The translations under genes were made by a program, and so were the position numbers. From Streptomyces hygroscopicus subsp. hygroscopicus (GTDB taxonomy: Bacteria > Actinomycetota > Actinomycetes > Streptomycetales > Streptomycetaceae), in assembly GCF_001553455.1 (NCBI RefSeq), contig NZ_BBOX01000137.1:1-34484 (forward strand): DNA of 34,484 nt, in the 5' to 3' direction. Below, in pieces: positions 16,196-23,892 of this stretch (within the stretch, counting starts at the first letter, position 1; every line of letters starts with the position of its first letter). The notes beneath the pieces are model-generated. The model was not told the DNA's origin. It saw only the letters and a list, made by a program, of their open reading frames with translations, and did no database searches.

Positions 16196-17869
16196 ATGAC
16201 GGATCTTCGGTATCGGGCGGGGGTGAGGAGAATGGGTGGGCGGCGGAAGGTAGCGGCGCCGTTCGTCGCGTCCGGGCCTTGTGGTGTGGCGATCCGTGCC
16301 CGACTGAAGACGCTCACGCCCGAGGATGAGAATGTCCTGACGCTGGTGGGTGCGCACCTGGGCTCGCTCGCTTCGAAGGACCTCAAAGCGCGTTGCGTTG
16401 ACGGTCTGGAGCACTCCGCTCGGACCTGGGCGGCCCGGAAGCGGGAATTGACGGCCGCCTCGTCGTCCCGATGGGCGGGCAGCATCACGAAGGCCACGCA
16501 CGATCAGTGGGCGCTTGTCCGGCGCGGGCAGTCGGCGTACGTCCAGTCTCTTGAAGCGAGCATCGGGACGCTTCAACGCCGTCTTTCCCTGCCGATCGGC
16601 GAGAGAGGAACCAGGCATTCGCCCGGCGGCTACCGGTCGGCGCACGAGTGGTTCCACAAGACACGCCGCCTGCACGCACTCGAAGACCGGCTCGTCTCCG
16701 TCAGCGCCGACCGTGAAGCCGGTGTCGTGCGTGTGTCGCGGGGCGGGAAACGTCTGTTGAAAGCGCGTCACAACCTCGGCAAGGCGGGGCTCACTGAGGC
16801 CAAGTGGCGTGAGCGATGGGAGGCGGAGCGCTGGTTCCTCCAGGCCGATGGCGAGTCCGGCAAGAGGTTCGGGAACGAGACGATCCGCGTCACGCCCGAG
16901 GGCGAAGTGAGCATCAAGCTCCCGTTCCCCCTTGCCGAGCAGGCGAACGCGGGGCACGGCCGGTACGTCCTCGCCGCGAAGGTCCGCTTTCCTCACCGGG
17001 GCACAGAGTGGGCCGACCGCGTCGCCGCGAACCGGGCTGTTGCCTACCGCATCCACTACGACGTGCAACGCGGACGCTGGTACCTCACCGCGTCCTGGAC
17101 GTTCCCCGTCGCCAAGACGATCCCGCTCGATGACGCACTCGCCGACGGAGTGATCGGCGTGGACACCAACGCCGATCACCTCGCCGCCTGGCGCCTGGAT
17201 ACTCACGGCAACCCCATCGGTCATCCGCGCCGATTCTTCTACGACCTGTCCGGTTCGGCCGACCACCGCGACGCCCACGTCCGCCACGCCCTGTCCCGGC
17301 TGCTGAACTGGGCCAAGACCTGCGGCGTCAAAGCCATCGCCGTCGAAGATCTCGACTTCACCGCCGAGAAGACGCGGGAGAAGCACGGGCGTAGGAAGCG
17401 CTTCCGCCAGTTGATCTCCGGTATGCCCACCGGCAGGCTCCGCGCCCGGCTCACGTCCATGGCCGACTCCACCGGAATAACCATCATCGCTGTGGACCCG
17501 GCCTACACCTCGAAGTGGGGCGCCCAGCACTGGCAAAAGCCGCTCACCACCAAGAACCGTAAGACGACCCGTCACGATGCCGCCAGCATCGCGATCGGGC
17601 GACGCGCCCAAGGGCATCCGATCCGGCGACGGACGGCACCGCCCCCTGCACACCAGAGTGATGTGCAGGGGCATCGGACCGTCCAGGCCGGTGTGGAGGC
17701 TCCTGTGCGTGAGGGAACCCGCCCCCGCATTCCAGGACCACGCACACGATGCGTGCCGCCGGACACGGAGAGAAAGCGGGCAACCAGGACACCCAAAACC
17801 GTTCGGGATGTCCGTAGTGACCAGGTGTGGGTACAAGACTCACTCCTTCTCACTAATGAGGAACGGTGA
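16196..17869 (+). CDS. TnpB-like RuvC nuclease/transposon protein lacking the zinc ribbon
   Basis: A 557-aa protein of the TnpB (IS200/IS605, IS1341) kind. The RuvC triad is intact: D323 in [16 protein letters not shown]384 in [10 protein letters not shown] and D461 in [17 protein letters not shown]. In normal TnpB a four-Cys zinc ribbon lies between the last two; here the segment [19 protein letters not shown] contains no cysteine. No TnpA tyrosine transposase is nearby. The last 90 residues are Arg/Pro-rich low complexity and may be transcript rather than useful protein. The start is uncertain: 16196 or 16232 are plausible, and a longer frame begins at 16136. A CCTCCCC/GGGGAGG inverted repeat (16168-16182) lies just upstream. 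The gene sits among secreted hydrolases and was probably inserted there. Similar proteins are common in Streptomyces. Confidence 0.8.
   Translation: MTDLRYRAGVRRMGGRRKVAAPFVASGPCGVAIRARLKTLTPEDENVLTLVGAHLGSLASKDLKARCVDGLEHSARTWAARKRELTAASSSRWAGSITKATHDQWALVRRGQSAYVQSLEASIGTLQRRLSLPIGERGTRHSPGGYRSAHEWFHKTRRLHALEDRLVSVSADREAGVVRVSRGGKRLLKARHNLGKAGLTEAKWRERWEAERWFLQADGESGKRFGNETIRVTPEGEVSIKLPFPLAEQANAGHGRYVLAAKVRFPHRGTEWADRVAANRAVAYRIHYDVQRGRWYLTASWTFPVAKTIPLDDALADGVIGVDTNADHLAAWRLDTHGNPIGHPRRFFYDLSGSADHRDAHVRHALSRLLNWAKTCGVKAIAVEDLDFTAEKTREKHGRRKRFRQLISGMPTGRLRARLTSMADSTGITIIAVDPAYTSKWGAQHWQKPLTTKNRKTTRHDAASIAIGRRAQGHPIRRRTAPPPAHQSDVQGHRTVQAGVEAPVREGTRPRIPGPRTRCVPPDTERKRATRTPKTVRDVRSDQVWVQDSLLLTNEER
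17643..17671 (+). other. Stem-loop in the 3' part of the TnpB-like gene, candidate omega RNA element
   Basis: CCCCTGCACA (17643-17652) and TGTGCAGGGG (17662-17671) form a perfect 10-bp stem with a 9-base loop, 65 bases after the last RuvC codon. In TnpB elements the guide-bearing omega RNA overlaps the 3' end of the gene, so this is where such structure is expected. The element's right end was not located. Confidence 0.35.
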
Positions 17870-17900
17870 AGGGCGAGCGACTGCTGCGCCAGTGTTCGGC

Positions 17901-17918
17901 CATGCGCATGACATGCGC
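17901..17918. promoter_or_regulatory. Helically phased direct repeat upstream of the protease gene
   Basis: CATGCGC occurs at 17901-17907 and 17912-17918, with starts 11 bp apart, about one helical turn. This is a common layout for operator half-sites. It lies in the 122-base gap between the TnpB-like gene and the protease gene. Confidence 0.4.
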
Positions 17919-17944
17919 AAGGGTGGGAAATGGTCGAAGCCGAA

Positions 17945-17976
17945 GGCACCTCTCATCGGAGGCACCTCCCATCGAG
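17945..17976. repeat. 16-bp imperfect tandem repeat before the protease ribosome binding site
   Basis: GGCACCTCTCATCGGA (17945-17960) is followed directly by GGCACCTCCCATCGAG (17961-17976). The second copy runs into the GAGGAAGGA ribosome binding site of the protease gene. Confidence 0.7.
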
Positions 17977-17991
17977 GAAGGAACCCCTCGC

Positions 17992-18849
17992 ATGCACAGA
18001 TCTCTCGTCGGTGCGCTCTCGGCCCTGTTACTGGGCGGCGCGACCCTCGTGGGCGCGGGCGCGGCGCCCGCGACGGCCGCGTCCCCCGCGGCCGCGTCCA
18101 CCGCCAAGGCCCCGAAGGCCGTGAACTTCGCGGGCACGGTGGCGCTCAGCAACTGTTCCGGCTCCGTCGTCCGGACGCCGGGCTCGGTCGACAGCGACCC
18201 CGCGCTCGTCCTCTCCAACGGCCACTGCCTGGAGAGCGGCTTCCCCGGTGCCGGAGAGGTGATCGTCAACCAGCCGTCCAGCCGGAGCTTCACCCTGCTG
18301 ACCGCTTCCGGCGGCAGCGCCGGCACGGTACGGGCCAGCAAGATCGCGTACGCCACGATGACCGACACCGACATCTCGCTGTACCAGCTGACGTCCACAT
18401 ACGCCCAGATCCAGTCGGCGTACGGCATCAAGGCGCTGCAACTGTCGGACAGCCACCCGACCCAGGGCTCCGCCATCAATGTCGTCTCCGGCTACTGGAA
18501 GAAGATCTACTCCTGCAATATCGACGGATTTGTCTATCGTCTTAAGGAAGGGGAGTGGACCTGGAAGGATTCGGCCCGCTACACCTCCGCCTGTAACACG
18601 ATCGGCGGAACGTCGGGCTCTCCCGTCGTCGACTCGGCGTCCGGCAAGGTCGTGGCCGTGAACAACACGGGCAACGAGGACGGCGGCCGCTGCACCCTGA
18701 ACAACCCGTGCGAGGTGGACCAGAGCGGCACGGTGACGGTGCGCAAGGGCATCAACTACGCCCAGCAGACCTACGGCATCACCAAGTGCGTGACCACCGG
18801 CAACAAGATCGACCTGAACCTGGCGGGGTGTGCGCTGCCCAAGCCCTGA
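17992..18849 (+). CDS. Secreted trypsin-like serine protease (S1 family)
   Basis: Exported 285-aa endopeptidase. A signal peptide is evident (MHRSLVGALSALLLGGATLV and an ATAAS cleavage region). The catalytic triad is H78 in SNGHCLE, D127 in MTDTDISLY and S208 in IGGTSGSPVV. Cysteines around the histidine (CSG and GHC) and near the C-terminus can form the usual disulfides. GAGGAAGGA at 17974-17982 precedes the ATG at 17992; a longer frame starting at 17866 lacks a signal peptide at its N-terminus. The gene ends before a 22-bp-stem terminator facing the chitinase gene. It belongs to the local group of secreted hydrolases. Confidence 0.92.
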   Translation: MHRSLVGALSALLLGGATLVGAGAAPATAASPAAASTAKAPKAVNFAGTVALSNCSGSVVRTPGSVDSDPALVLSNGHCLESGFPGAGEVIVNQPSSRSFTLLTASGGSAGTVRASKIAYATMTDTDISLYQLTSTYAQIQSAYGIKALQLSDSHPTQGSAINVVSGYWKKIYSCNIDGFVYRLKEGEWTWKDSARYTSACNTIGGTSGSPVVDSASGKVVAVNNTGNEDGGRCTLNNPCEVDQSGTVTVRKGINYAQQTYGITKCVTTGNKIDLNLAGCALPKP

Positions 18850-18874
18850 CGAACGCCTGTACCCCTGAACGCCA

Positions 18875-18921
18875 GTGCGCCGGTGCGCCCCGCTTGCCGC
18901 AAGCGGGGCGCACCGGCGCAC
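18875..18921. terminator. Very long bidirectional terminator
   Basis: A perfect 22-bp stem (18875-18896 with 18900-18921) has a CCG loop. It lies between the protease gene and the convergent first chitinase gene and should stop transcription from both sides. Confidence 0.92.
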
Positions 18922-18955
18922 GCCGGACCGCCGTGCCGGTCTCGGGGGCGGCGTC

Positions 18956-19966
18956 CTACAGGCCGTGGACGTGTGCGCCGACCGACTTCGACCAGGCGTT
19001 CCCATTGGCCGCGTCCCAGTTGGTGGACCAGGTCATCGCGCCGCGAATGCCGGGGTAGGTCTTGGACGGCTTGAAGGAGCCGCAGCCGGTGCCCTTGGCG
19101 AGGCAGTCGAGGGCGTCGTTGACGACGCCCGGCTCGACGTAGCCGGAGCCGGCGCCGCTGGTGGAGGCGGGGACGCCGATGCCGACCTGGGAGGCGTCGA
19201 GGCCGTTCTCGAGCTGGATGCAGGCGAGGGCGGTGAGGAAGTCGACCGAGCCCTGGGAGTAGACCTTGCCGTCACAGCCCTGCATGGAGCCGCTGTTGTA
19301 GTACTGCATGTTGACCACCGTCAGGAAGTCCTTGATCCCCAGGGCGGTCTTGAAGTACTCGGTGGACGCCGACTGCATGTCGATCGTCTGCGGCGCCATG
19401 GTGACCACGACATCGCTCTTCTTGTCGTGGATGGCCTTGAGGGCCTTGGTCATGTAGGTGGAGTTGACGCCGTTCTCCAGGTCGATGTCGACGCCGTCGA
19501 AGCCGTACTCGTCCATCAGGCCGGTGATGGAGGAGGCGAAGGCATCCGCCGAGGCGTCGTCGCTGACCGAGATGGTGCCCTTCTCGCCGCCGACGGAGAT
19601 GATCACGGACTTCCCGGCCGCCTGCTTGGCCTTGATGTCGTCCTTGAACTGCTGCTCGTCGCCGTAGCCGGTGGCGGGGTCGAGCTTGAAGTCGACCGCT
19701 CCGGGGGAGCCGGTGGCGTCCGCGAAGGCGACCGCGATGATGTCGTAGTCGTCCGGGACGTCCGAGAGCTTCTGCTTCGTCGCGCCGTTGTCGAAGTTCT
19801 GCCAGTAGCCGGTGACGGCGTGCTCGGGGACGGCGGCGGCGCCGTGCCCGGCGGCGGGGTGCTCCTCGGCCGCGTTGGCCGTACCGGCGGATATCAGCCC
19901 TCCGGTGGCGAGGGCGACGACTGCGGCGGCTCCGATCAGCCGCTTGGTGAACTGTGCGCGTACCAC
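18956..19966 (-). CDS. Secreted GH18 chitinase, catalytic domain only
   Basis: Exported 336-aa endochitinase that hydrolyses chitin to N-acetylglucosamine oligomers. A signal peptide (MVRAQFTKRLIGAAAVVALA, cleavage near ANAAE) is followed directly by the GH18 barrel beginning HAVTGYWQNFDNG. The family motif DxxDxDxE is present as D157, D160, D162 and E164, with E164 the catalytic acid, and VVNMQYYNSG provides the Met-Gln-Tyr substrate-assisted residues. There is no chitin-binding domain. The GTG start at 19966 has GGAGG seven bases before it. The product closely resembles the catalytic half of the next gene, so the two are paralogues, probably from a tandem duplication. A dre-like box lies upstream. 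Confidence 0.93.
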   Translation of the reverse strand: MVRAQFTKRLIGAAAVVALATGGLISAGTANAAEEHPAAGHGAAAVPEHAVTGYWQNFDNGATKQKLSDVPDDYDIIAVAFADATGSPGAVDFKLDPATGYGDEQQFKDDIKAKQAAGKSVIISVGGEKGTISVSDDASADAFASSITGLMDEYGFDGVDIDLENGVNSTYMTKALKAIHDKKSDVVVTMAPQTIDMQSASTEYFKTALGIKDFLTVVNMQYYNSGSMQGCDGKVYSQGSVDFLTALACIQLENGLDASQVGIGVPASTSGAGSGYVEPGVVNDALDCLAKGTGCGSFKPSKTYPGIRGAMTWSTNWDAANGNAWSKSVGAHVHGL

Positions 19967-20040
19967 GACAGCCTCCGTACGTGGGGGGAAATGTGGGGGA
20001 GGTGGTGCCAGTGCGCGTTCAGGGGCCCCTGTGGCGTGCG

Positions 20041-20072
20041 TATAAGGTGGTCCAGACCAATGCGGTTGTCAA
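20041..20072 (-). promoter_or_regulatory. Chitinase promoter with DasR-responsive element
   Basis: On the minus strand TTGACA (20072-20067) is followed by a palindrome-like box TGGTCTGGACCA (20059-20048) and by TTATA-like sequence near 20041-20046. The box matches the DasR operator (dre, close to ACTGGTCTAGACCACT), which represses chitin-use genes until aminosugar phosphates accumulate. The spacing from TTGACA to the TTATA-like box is long (about 20 bases), so the exact -10 is uncertain. Confidence 0.8.
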
Positions 20073-20117
20073 CCCCACGCGCCATCTCCCCGGTACGGGA
20101 GGGTGAAAAATGCGGAT

Positions 20118-20170
20118 GAGGGGGCCGGAACGCTTGCGCCCCGGCCCCCTCGCCCCTTCCGCGGAAGGGG
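20118..20170 (-). terminator. Double hairpin after the second chitinase gene
   Basis: GAGGGGGCCGG (20118-20128) pairs with CCGGCCCCCTC (20141-20151), and CCCCTTCC (20153-20160) pairs with GGAAGGGG (20163-20170). Both lie just past the stop of the larger chitinase gene, which reads leftwards, and before the promoter of the first. Confidence 0.8.
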
Positions 20171-20180
20171 CCGCGTCACG

Positions 20181-21905
20181 CTACGGCAGCCCGTGGACCT
20201 TGGGGCCCACCGCGCCGGACCACGCGTTGCCCGCGGTGGCGTCCCAGTTGGTGGACCAGGTCATCGCGCCGCGCAGCTCCGGATAGGTCCTGGCCGGCTT
20301 GAAGGAACCGCAGTTGGTGCCGCGGGCCAGGCAGTCCAGCGCGTTGTTCACGATCGCCGGGGAGACGTAGCCGCTGCCCGCGCCGCGCGTCGAGGCGGGC
20401 ACGCCGAGGCCGACCTGGGACGGGGACAGACCGCCCTCCAGCTGGATGCAGGCCAGGGCGGTGAGGAAGTCGACCGAGCCCTGGGAGTAGACCTTGCCGT
20501 CACAGCCCAGCATCGAACCGCTGTTGTAGTACTGCATGTTGACGACGGTCAGGATGTCCTTGATGTTCAGCGCCGTCTGGAAGTAGCCGTTGGACGTGGA
20601 CTGCATGTCGATGGTCTGCGGGGCCATGGTGATCACCAGCCCGGACCCGGCCTTCGCCGACAGCGCGCGCAGCGCCTGGGTCATGTAGGTGGCGTTGAGG
20701 CCGTTCTCCAGGTCGATGTCGACGCCGTTGAAGCCGTACTCCCGCATCAGGGCGTAGACGGAGTCGGCGAAGTTGTTCGCGGACGCCGCGTCGTTGACCG
20801 ACACCGTGCCGTTCTGGCCGCCGATCGAGATCACGACGGACTTCCCGGCCGCCTGCTTGGCCTTGATGTCGTCCTTGAACTGCTGCTCGCTGCCGTAGCC
20901 GACGGCGGGGTCGAGGGTGAAGTCGACCGCTCCCGGGGTGCCGGTGGCGTCCGCGAAGGCGACCGCGATGATGTCGTACTGGTCCTGGACGTCGCGCAGC
21001 TTCTGCACGGCCGCGCCGTTGTCGAAGTTCTGCCAGTAGCCGGTGACGGCGTGCCGGGGCACGGTGCCGCCGCCACCCCCGCCGCTCCCGGCCGAGGTCG
21101 TGCCGGTGACGGCGGACGACCGGGGCGACTCGCCCGCCGCGTTGGTGGCGGTGACCTCGAACCGGTACGAGGTGGACGGCGTGAGCCCGGTCACGGTCGC
21201 CGAGGTGCCGCTGACCGACTGCACCCGGGAGCCGTCGCGGTAGACGTGGTAGCCGGTCGCGCCGGTGACCGGGGACCAGGACAGGGCGATGGAGGACGAG
21301 GTGACGGCGCCGGTCTTGAGGCCGCTCGGCGCGCCCGGCACGGGGTCGCCGGGGTTGCCGGGGTCGCCGCCGGGGCCGGTCAGGCTGATGTCGTCGGCGT
21401 AGTAGGCGGGCTGGCCGTACCAGCCGTGGGTGTAGACGGTCACCGAGGTGGTGTTCGCGCCGGTGGTGAAGGACGTGCTGAGCTGCTGCCAGCCGCTCGC
21501 GGAGGGCGTCCAGGTGGAGACGTCGGTGGTGCCGGTGCCGCTCGCGCCCAGGTACACATAGCTGCCCTGGACCCAGGCGGTCAGCGTGTACGAGGAGTTG
21601 GGCCGGACGGCGACGGTCTGGGCGCAGCGGGCGTTGTCCGTGCCCGCCGGGGTGGCCTTGAGCGCGGCCGAACCGCCGTGCACGGGGCTCGCGACCGTGC
21701 TGCCGCTGCCGGCCGAGCAGGTCCAGCCGCTGAGTCCGGACTCGAACCCGGGGTTCTGGGCGAGGTTGGCGGCGGCGGCGCCGGCGGGGGTGCCGCCGAG
21801 GGCGACGAGGGCGGTGGCGCCCAGCGCGGTGGCGGCGAACGCGCCGGTCAGCCGGGCGAACCGGCGTCTGAGCCGGGTGGGGTGGGGGTGTGGGGCGCGG
21901 TCCAT
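20181..21905 (-). CDS. Secreted GH18 chitinase with N-terminal carbohydrate-binding and fibronectin III domains
   Basis: Exported 574-aa multidomain chitinase. After a signal peptide (RLTGAFAATALGATALVALG) come a carbohydrate-binding module of the CBM4/9/16 kind (NLAQNPGFESGLSGWTC to about residue 165), a short Gly/Pro linker, a fibronectin type III domain (PSGLKTGAVTSSSIALSWSP, about 175-265), a Gly-rich linker, and the GH18 catalytic domain from about residue 285 to the end. The DxxDxDxE motif is D393, D396, D398 and E400. The ATG at 21905 has GGAGG seven bases upstream; extension of the frame to 22259 is rejected because the signal peptide would be buried and the extension would cross the promoter. 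It is a paralogue of the first chitinase with added modules for binding crystalline chitin. Confidence 0.93.
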   Translation of the reverse strand: MDRAPHPHPTRLRRRFARLTGAFAATALGATALVALGGTPAGAAAANLAQNPGFESGLSGWTCSAGSGSTVASPVHGGSAALKATPAGTDNARCAQTVAVRPNSSYTLTAWVQGSYVYLGASGTGTTDVSTWTPSASGWQQLSTSFTTGANTTSVTVYTHGWYGQPAYYADDISLTGPGGDPGNPGDPVPGAPSGLKTGAVTSSSIALSWSPVTGATGYHVYRDGSRVQSVSGTSATVTGLTPSTSYRFEVTATNAAGESPRSSAVTGTTSAGSGGGGGGTVPRHAVTGYWQNFDNGAAVQKLRDVQDQYDIIAVAFADATGTPGAVDFTLDPAVGYGSEQQFKDDIKAKQAAGKSVVISIGGQNGTVSVNDAASANNFADSVYALMREYGFNGVDIDLENGLNATYMTQALRALSAKAGSGLVITMAPQTIDMQSTSNGYFQTALNIKDILTVVNMQYYNSGSMLGCDGKVYSQGSVDFLTALACIQLEGGLSPSQVGLGVPASTRGAGSGYVSPAIVNNALDCLARGTNCGSFKPARTYPELRGAMTWSTNWDATAGNAWSGAVGPKVHGLP

Positions 21906-21925
21906 GACTGCCTCCGTGGGGGAAT

Positions 21926-22013
21926 GCCGGTGGAAAGCCGGTGGAAAGCCGGTGGAAAACCGGGGGAACACCGGTTGCAAAGCCGGGGAAAACCGATGGA
22001 AAGCCGGGGGAAA
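21926..22013. repeat. 11-bp tandem array in the chitinase leader
   Basis: Eight consecutive units of about 11 bp, consensus GCCGGTGGAAA, occupy 21926-22013. The three nearest the gene (21926-21958) are identical and the rest vary. The array lies between the dre promoter and the start codon, so it would be in the 5' untranslated mRNA. The first chitinase gene has no such array. Confidence 0.88.
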
Positions 22014-22046
22014 GGAGGAGCTTGCGGACGGTGGCCACCGTATGAA

Positions 22047-22078
22047 CGTAAAGTGGTCCAGACCAATCGTGTTGTCAA
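22047..22078 (-). promoter_or_regulatory. Promoter and dre box of the second chitinase gene
   Basis: Minus-strand TTGACA (22078-22073), then TGGTCTGGACCA (22065-22054) and a TTTACG-like sequence near 22047-22052. The arrangement copies that of the first chitinase gene, supporting shared DasR control. The remaining part of 22079-22236 must hold the divergent Tad-side promoter, which I could not define. Confidence 0.8.
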
Positions 22079-22236
22079 GGGGATGCGCGGACTTACGGTA
22101 CGGAGCGGGGTGAGTAACCCAGAGGAACTGTTCTCTCCCGCGGCTTTCGTGGATAAAGTGACGATGCACCAGGACAGGGGCAGTAACGACCTGCGGCCGC
22201 CGCCGCTCGGCGCCGATGTGAGACGGGGTAGCCGAC

Positions 22237-23145
22237 GTGCCCACCGCGATAGCAGTCACCGGCCGGGAGCTGGTGCTTCCGCCGCCCGACGGACAGACCC
22301 CGTCGGCCGTAGTGCTCCGCTCGCCGGACGCACAGTCGCTCGACGACGCGGCCGCCGAGGCCGCGACCCTCCTCGACCAGCAGGGCTACCTCGTCGTGCT
22401 CTACCCCGCCGCGACCCCCGCGGCCGTGGTCCGCAGACTGCACACCGTGCGCTCCGTCCTGGAGAGCGACCGGATGGCGCTGCTGCCGCTCGAACTCCCG
22501 CCGCTGGCCGTCGCCGTGCTGGCCCGTCAGCTGCGCCAGCTGTCCATATCGGACCTCAGTCCCGGCGTCCTGGCCTGCGCCGCCCGGCTGCTCTCCCACT
22601 ACATCCACGCGGGCGCGCTCCTGGGCAGCGTCGCCCGGCTGGACCGGGTCCCGGTCAGCCTCACCTCGCACGTCAAGTCCTGGATGCCCGGCGCCCAGTT
22701 CGGGGTGCTCGCCCACCCCACCCCGCGGCTGGTCAGGGCCGGCGGCCCGGCGGACCTGCCCGCCCCCGGATACGCCACCGCCATGACCGTCGCCCGGGGC
22801 CAGCTGACCAGCCATGGACACGGGGTCGGCGGCGCGGGCCGGCACGACGACTGGGTCACCGGCGCCCTCGCCCCCGCCTGGGGCGTACGGGGGCTGGAGG
22901 AGGTGCCGCTGCCGCCCGAGTCGGCGCGCTGGTGGGGCACCCCGAAGCTGATCGAGTTCGCCGCGGCCATCCCCGACCTCTCGGTCCTCTACCAGCTCGT
23001 GGCCTCCGTGCGGAGAGAGGAATGCCACTGGTGCGGCTTCGAACTCATCGGTGACCGCTGTGCCTTCTGCTCCTGCCCGGTGGCGCGCGGCGACGAGATC
23101 CCCGCACTGCTCACGTCCCCACGTCCCGCCCTGACCAGCCGGTAA
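22237..23145 (+). CDS. Tad-locus hypothetical protein with C-terminal zinc ribbon
   Basis: A 302-aa protein of unknown function, first gene of the Tad operon. It starts at GTG 22237 with a weak upstream GGGG. The N-terminal half is Ala/Leu-rich and soluble-looking (DAAAEAATLLDQQGYLVVLY; LPLELPPLAVAVLARQLRQL). The C-terminus carries CHWCGFELIGDRCAFCSCPV, that is two CxxC pairs that could bind zinc. It contains no signal peptide or transmembrane helix. I do not recognise a domain. Its position directly before CpaB, 26 bases away, suggests a role in pilus assembly or its control. Confidence 0.78.
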   Translation: MPTAIAVTGRELVLPPPDGQTPSAVVLRSPDAQSLDDAAAEAATLLDQQGYLVVLYPAATPAAVVRRLHTVRSVLESDRMALLPLELPPLAVAVLARQLRQLSISDLSPGVLACAARLLSHYIHAGALLGSVARLDRVPVSLTSHVKSWMPGAQFGVLAHPTPRLVRAGGPADLPAPGYATAMTVARGQLTSHGHGVGGAGRHDDWVTGALAPAWGVRGLEEVPLPPESARWWGTPKLIEFAAAIPDLSVLYQLVASVRREECHWCGFELIGDRCAFCSCPVARGDEIPALLTSPRPALTSR

Positions 23146-23171
23146 CGTCCCCGAACGAGGTTGTGCGTCCC

Positions 23172-23876
23172 ATGAATTCACGCCAGCGCCGCGGAGTCAT
23201 CCTGCTGCTCCTGTCGGTCCTGTGCGCCGTCGGCGCCTTCGCCGGAGTGCTCTCCGTCATCGACGACGTGGAGTCGAAGGTCGGCCCCGAGACCACCGCG
23301 TACAAGCTCACCTCGGACGTCAAGCCGTACAAGGCGCTGGACCCGGGGGAGTTCGAGAAGGTCTCCATGCCCGAGCGCTACGTGCCCTCCACCGCGGTCA
23401 CCGATCTCGCCGAGCTACGCGGGAAGATCGCGGTGACCCAGCTGTCCAAGGGGTCGCTGCTGCAGCGCGACATGATCGTGGACCGGCCCGCCCTGAAGCC
23501 CGGCCAGCAGGAGATCGCCATCATGATCGACGCGGCGACCGGGGTCGCGGGCAAGATCACCCCGGGCGCGAAGGTCAACATCTACGCGACCTTCGACGGC
23601 GGCACCCGGGGCGAGGAGCCGGTCTCCAAGCTGATCGTCGCGGGCGCCGAGGTGCTCGACCTCGGCAAGATCACCGCCCTGGAGCCGGACCGCGACGACA
23701 AGCGGCGGATCGACCAGGCCGTGCCCATCACCTTCGCGCTCGACACCAAGAACGCGCAGCGCGTGGCGTACGCCGAGTCCTTCGCCTCCCATGTGCGGCT
23801 GGCGCTGGTCGCCCCCGGCGGAGGCTCCTCGACAGAGCGGGGCGACCGCACCTACACCCTCGACGGCGACAAATGA
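23172..23876 (+). CDS. cpaB: CpaB/RcpC-like Flp pilus assembly protein (SAF domain)
   Basis: A 234-aa protein with one N-terminal membrane helix (GVILLLLSVLCAVGAFAGVL) and an extracytoplasmic SAF-type region. That region has VKPYKALDPGEFEKVSMPER (about residues 50-70), then LRGKIAVTQLSKGSLLQRDM, and a later domain starting GQQEIAIMIDAATGVAGKI. In Tad systems CpaB/RcpC lies between the inner motor and the surface. GAGG at 23157-23160 supports the ATG at 23172 over GTG 23163. It is followed 16 bases later by the CpaE gene. Confidence 0.87.
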   Translation: MNSRQRRGVILLLLSVLCAVGAFAGVLSVIDDVESKVGPETTAYKLTSDVKPYKALDPGEFEKVSMPERYVPSTAVTDLAELRGKIAVTQLSKGSLLQRDMIVDRPALKPGQQEIAIMIDAATGVAGKITPGAKVNIYATFDGGTRGEEPVSKLIVAGAEVLDLGKITALEPDRDDKRRIDQAVPITFALDTKNAQRVAYAESFASHVRLALVAPGGGSSTERGDRTYTLDGDK

Positions 23877-23892
23877 GTGAGGAGGTGCCGCG

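Noticed and set aside
20103..23054. Plus-strand open frame opposite the second chitinase gene
   Set aside because: The opposite strand has a complete signal peptide, modules and catalytic motif; this frame has none and crosses the dre promoter.
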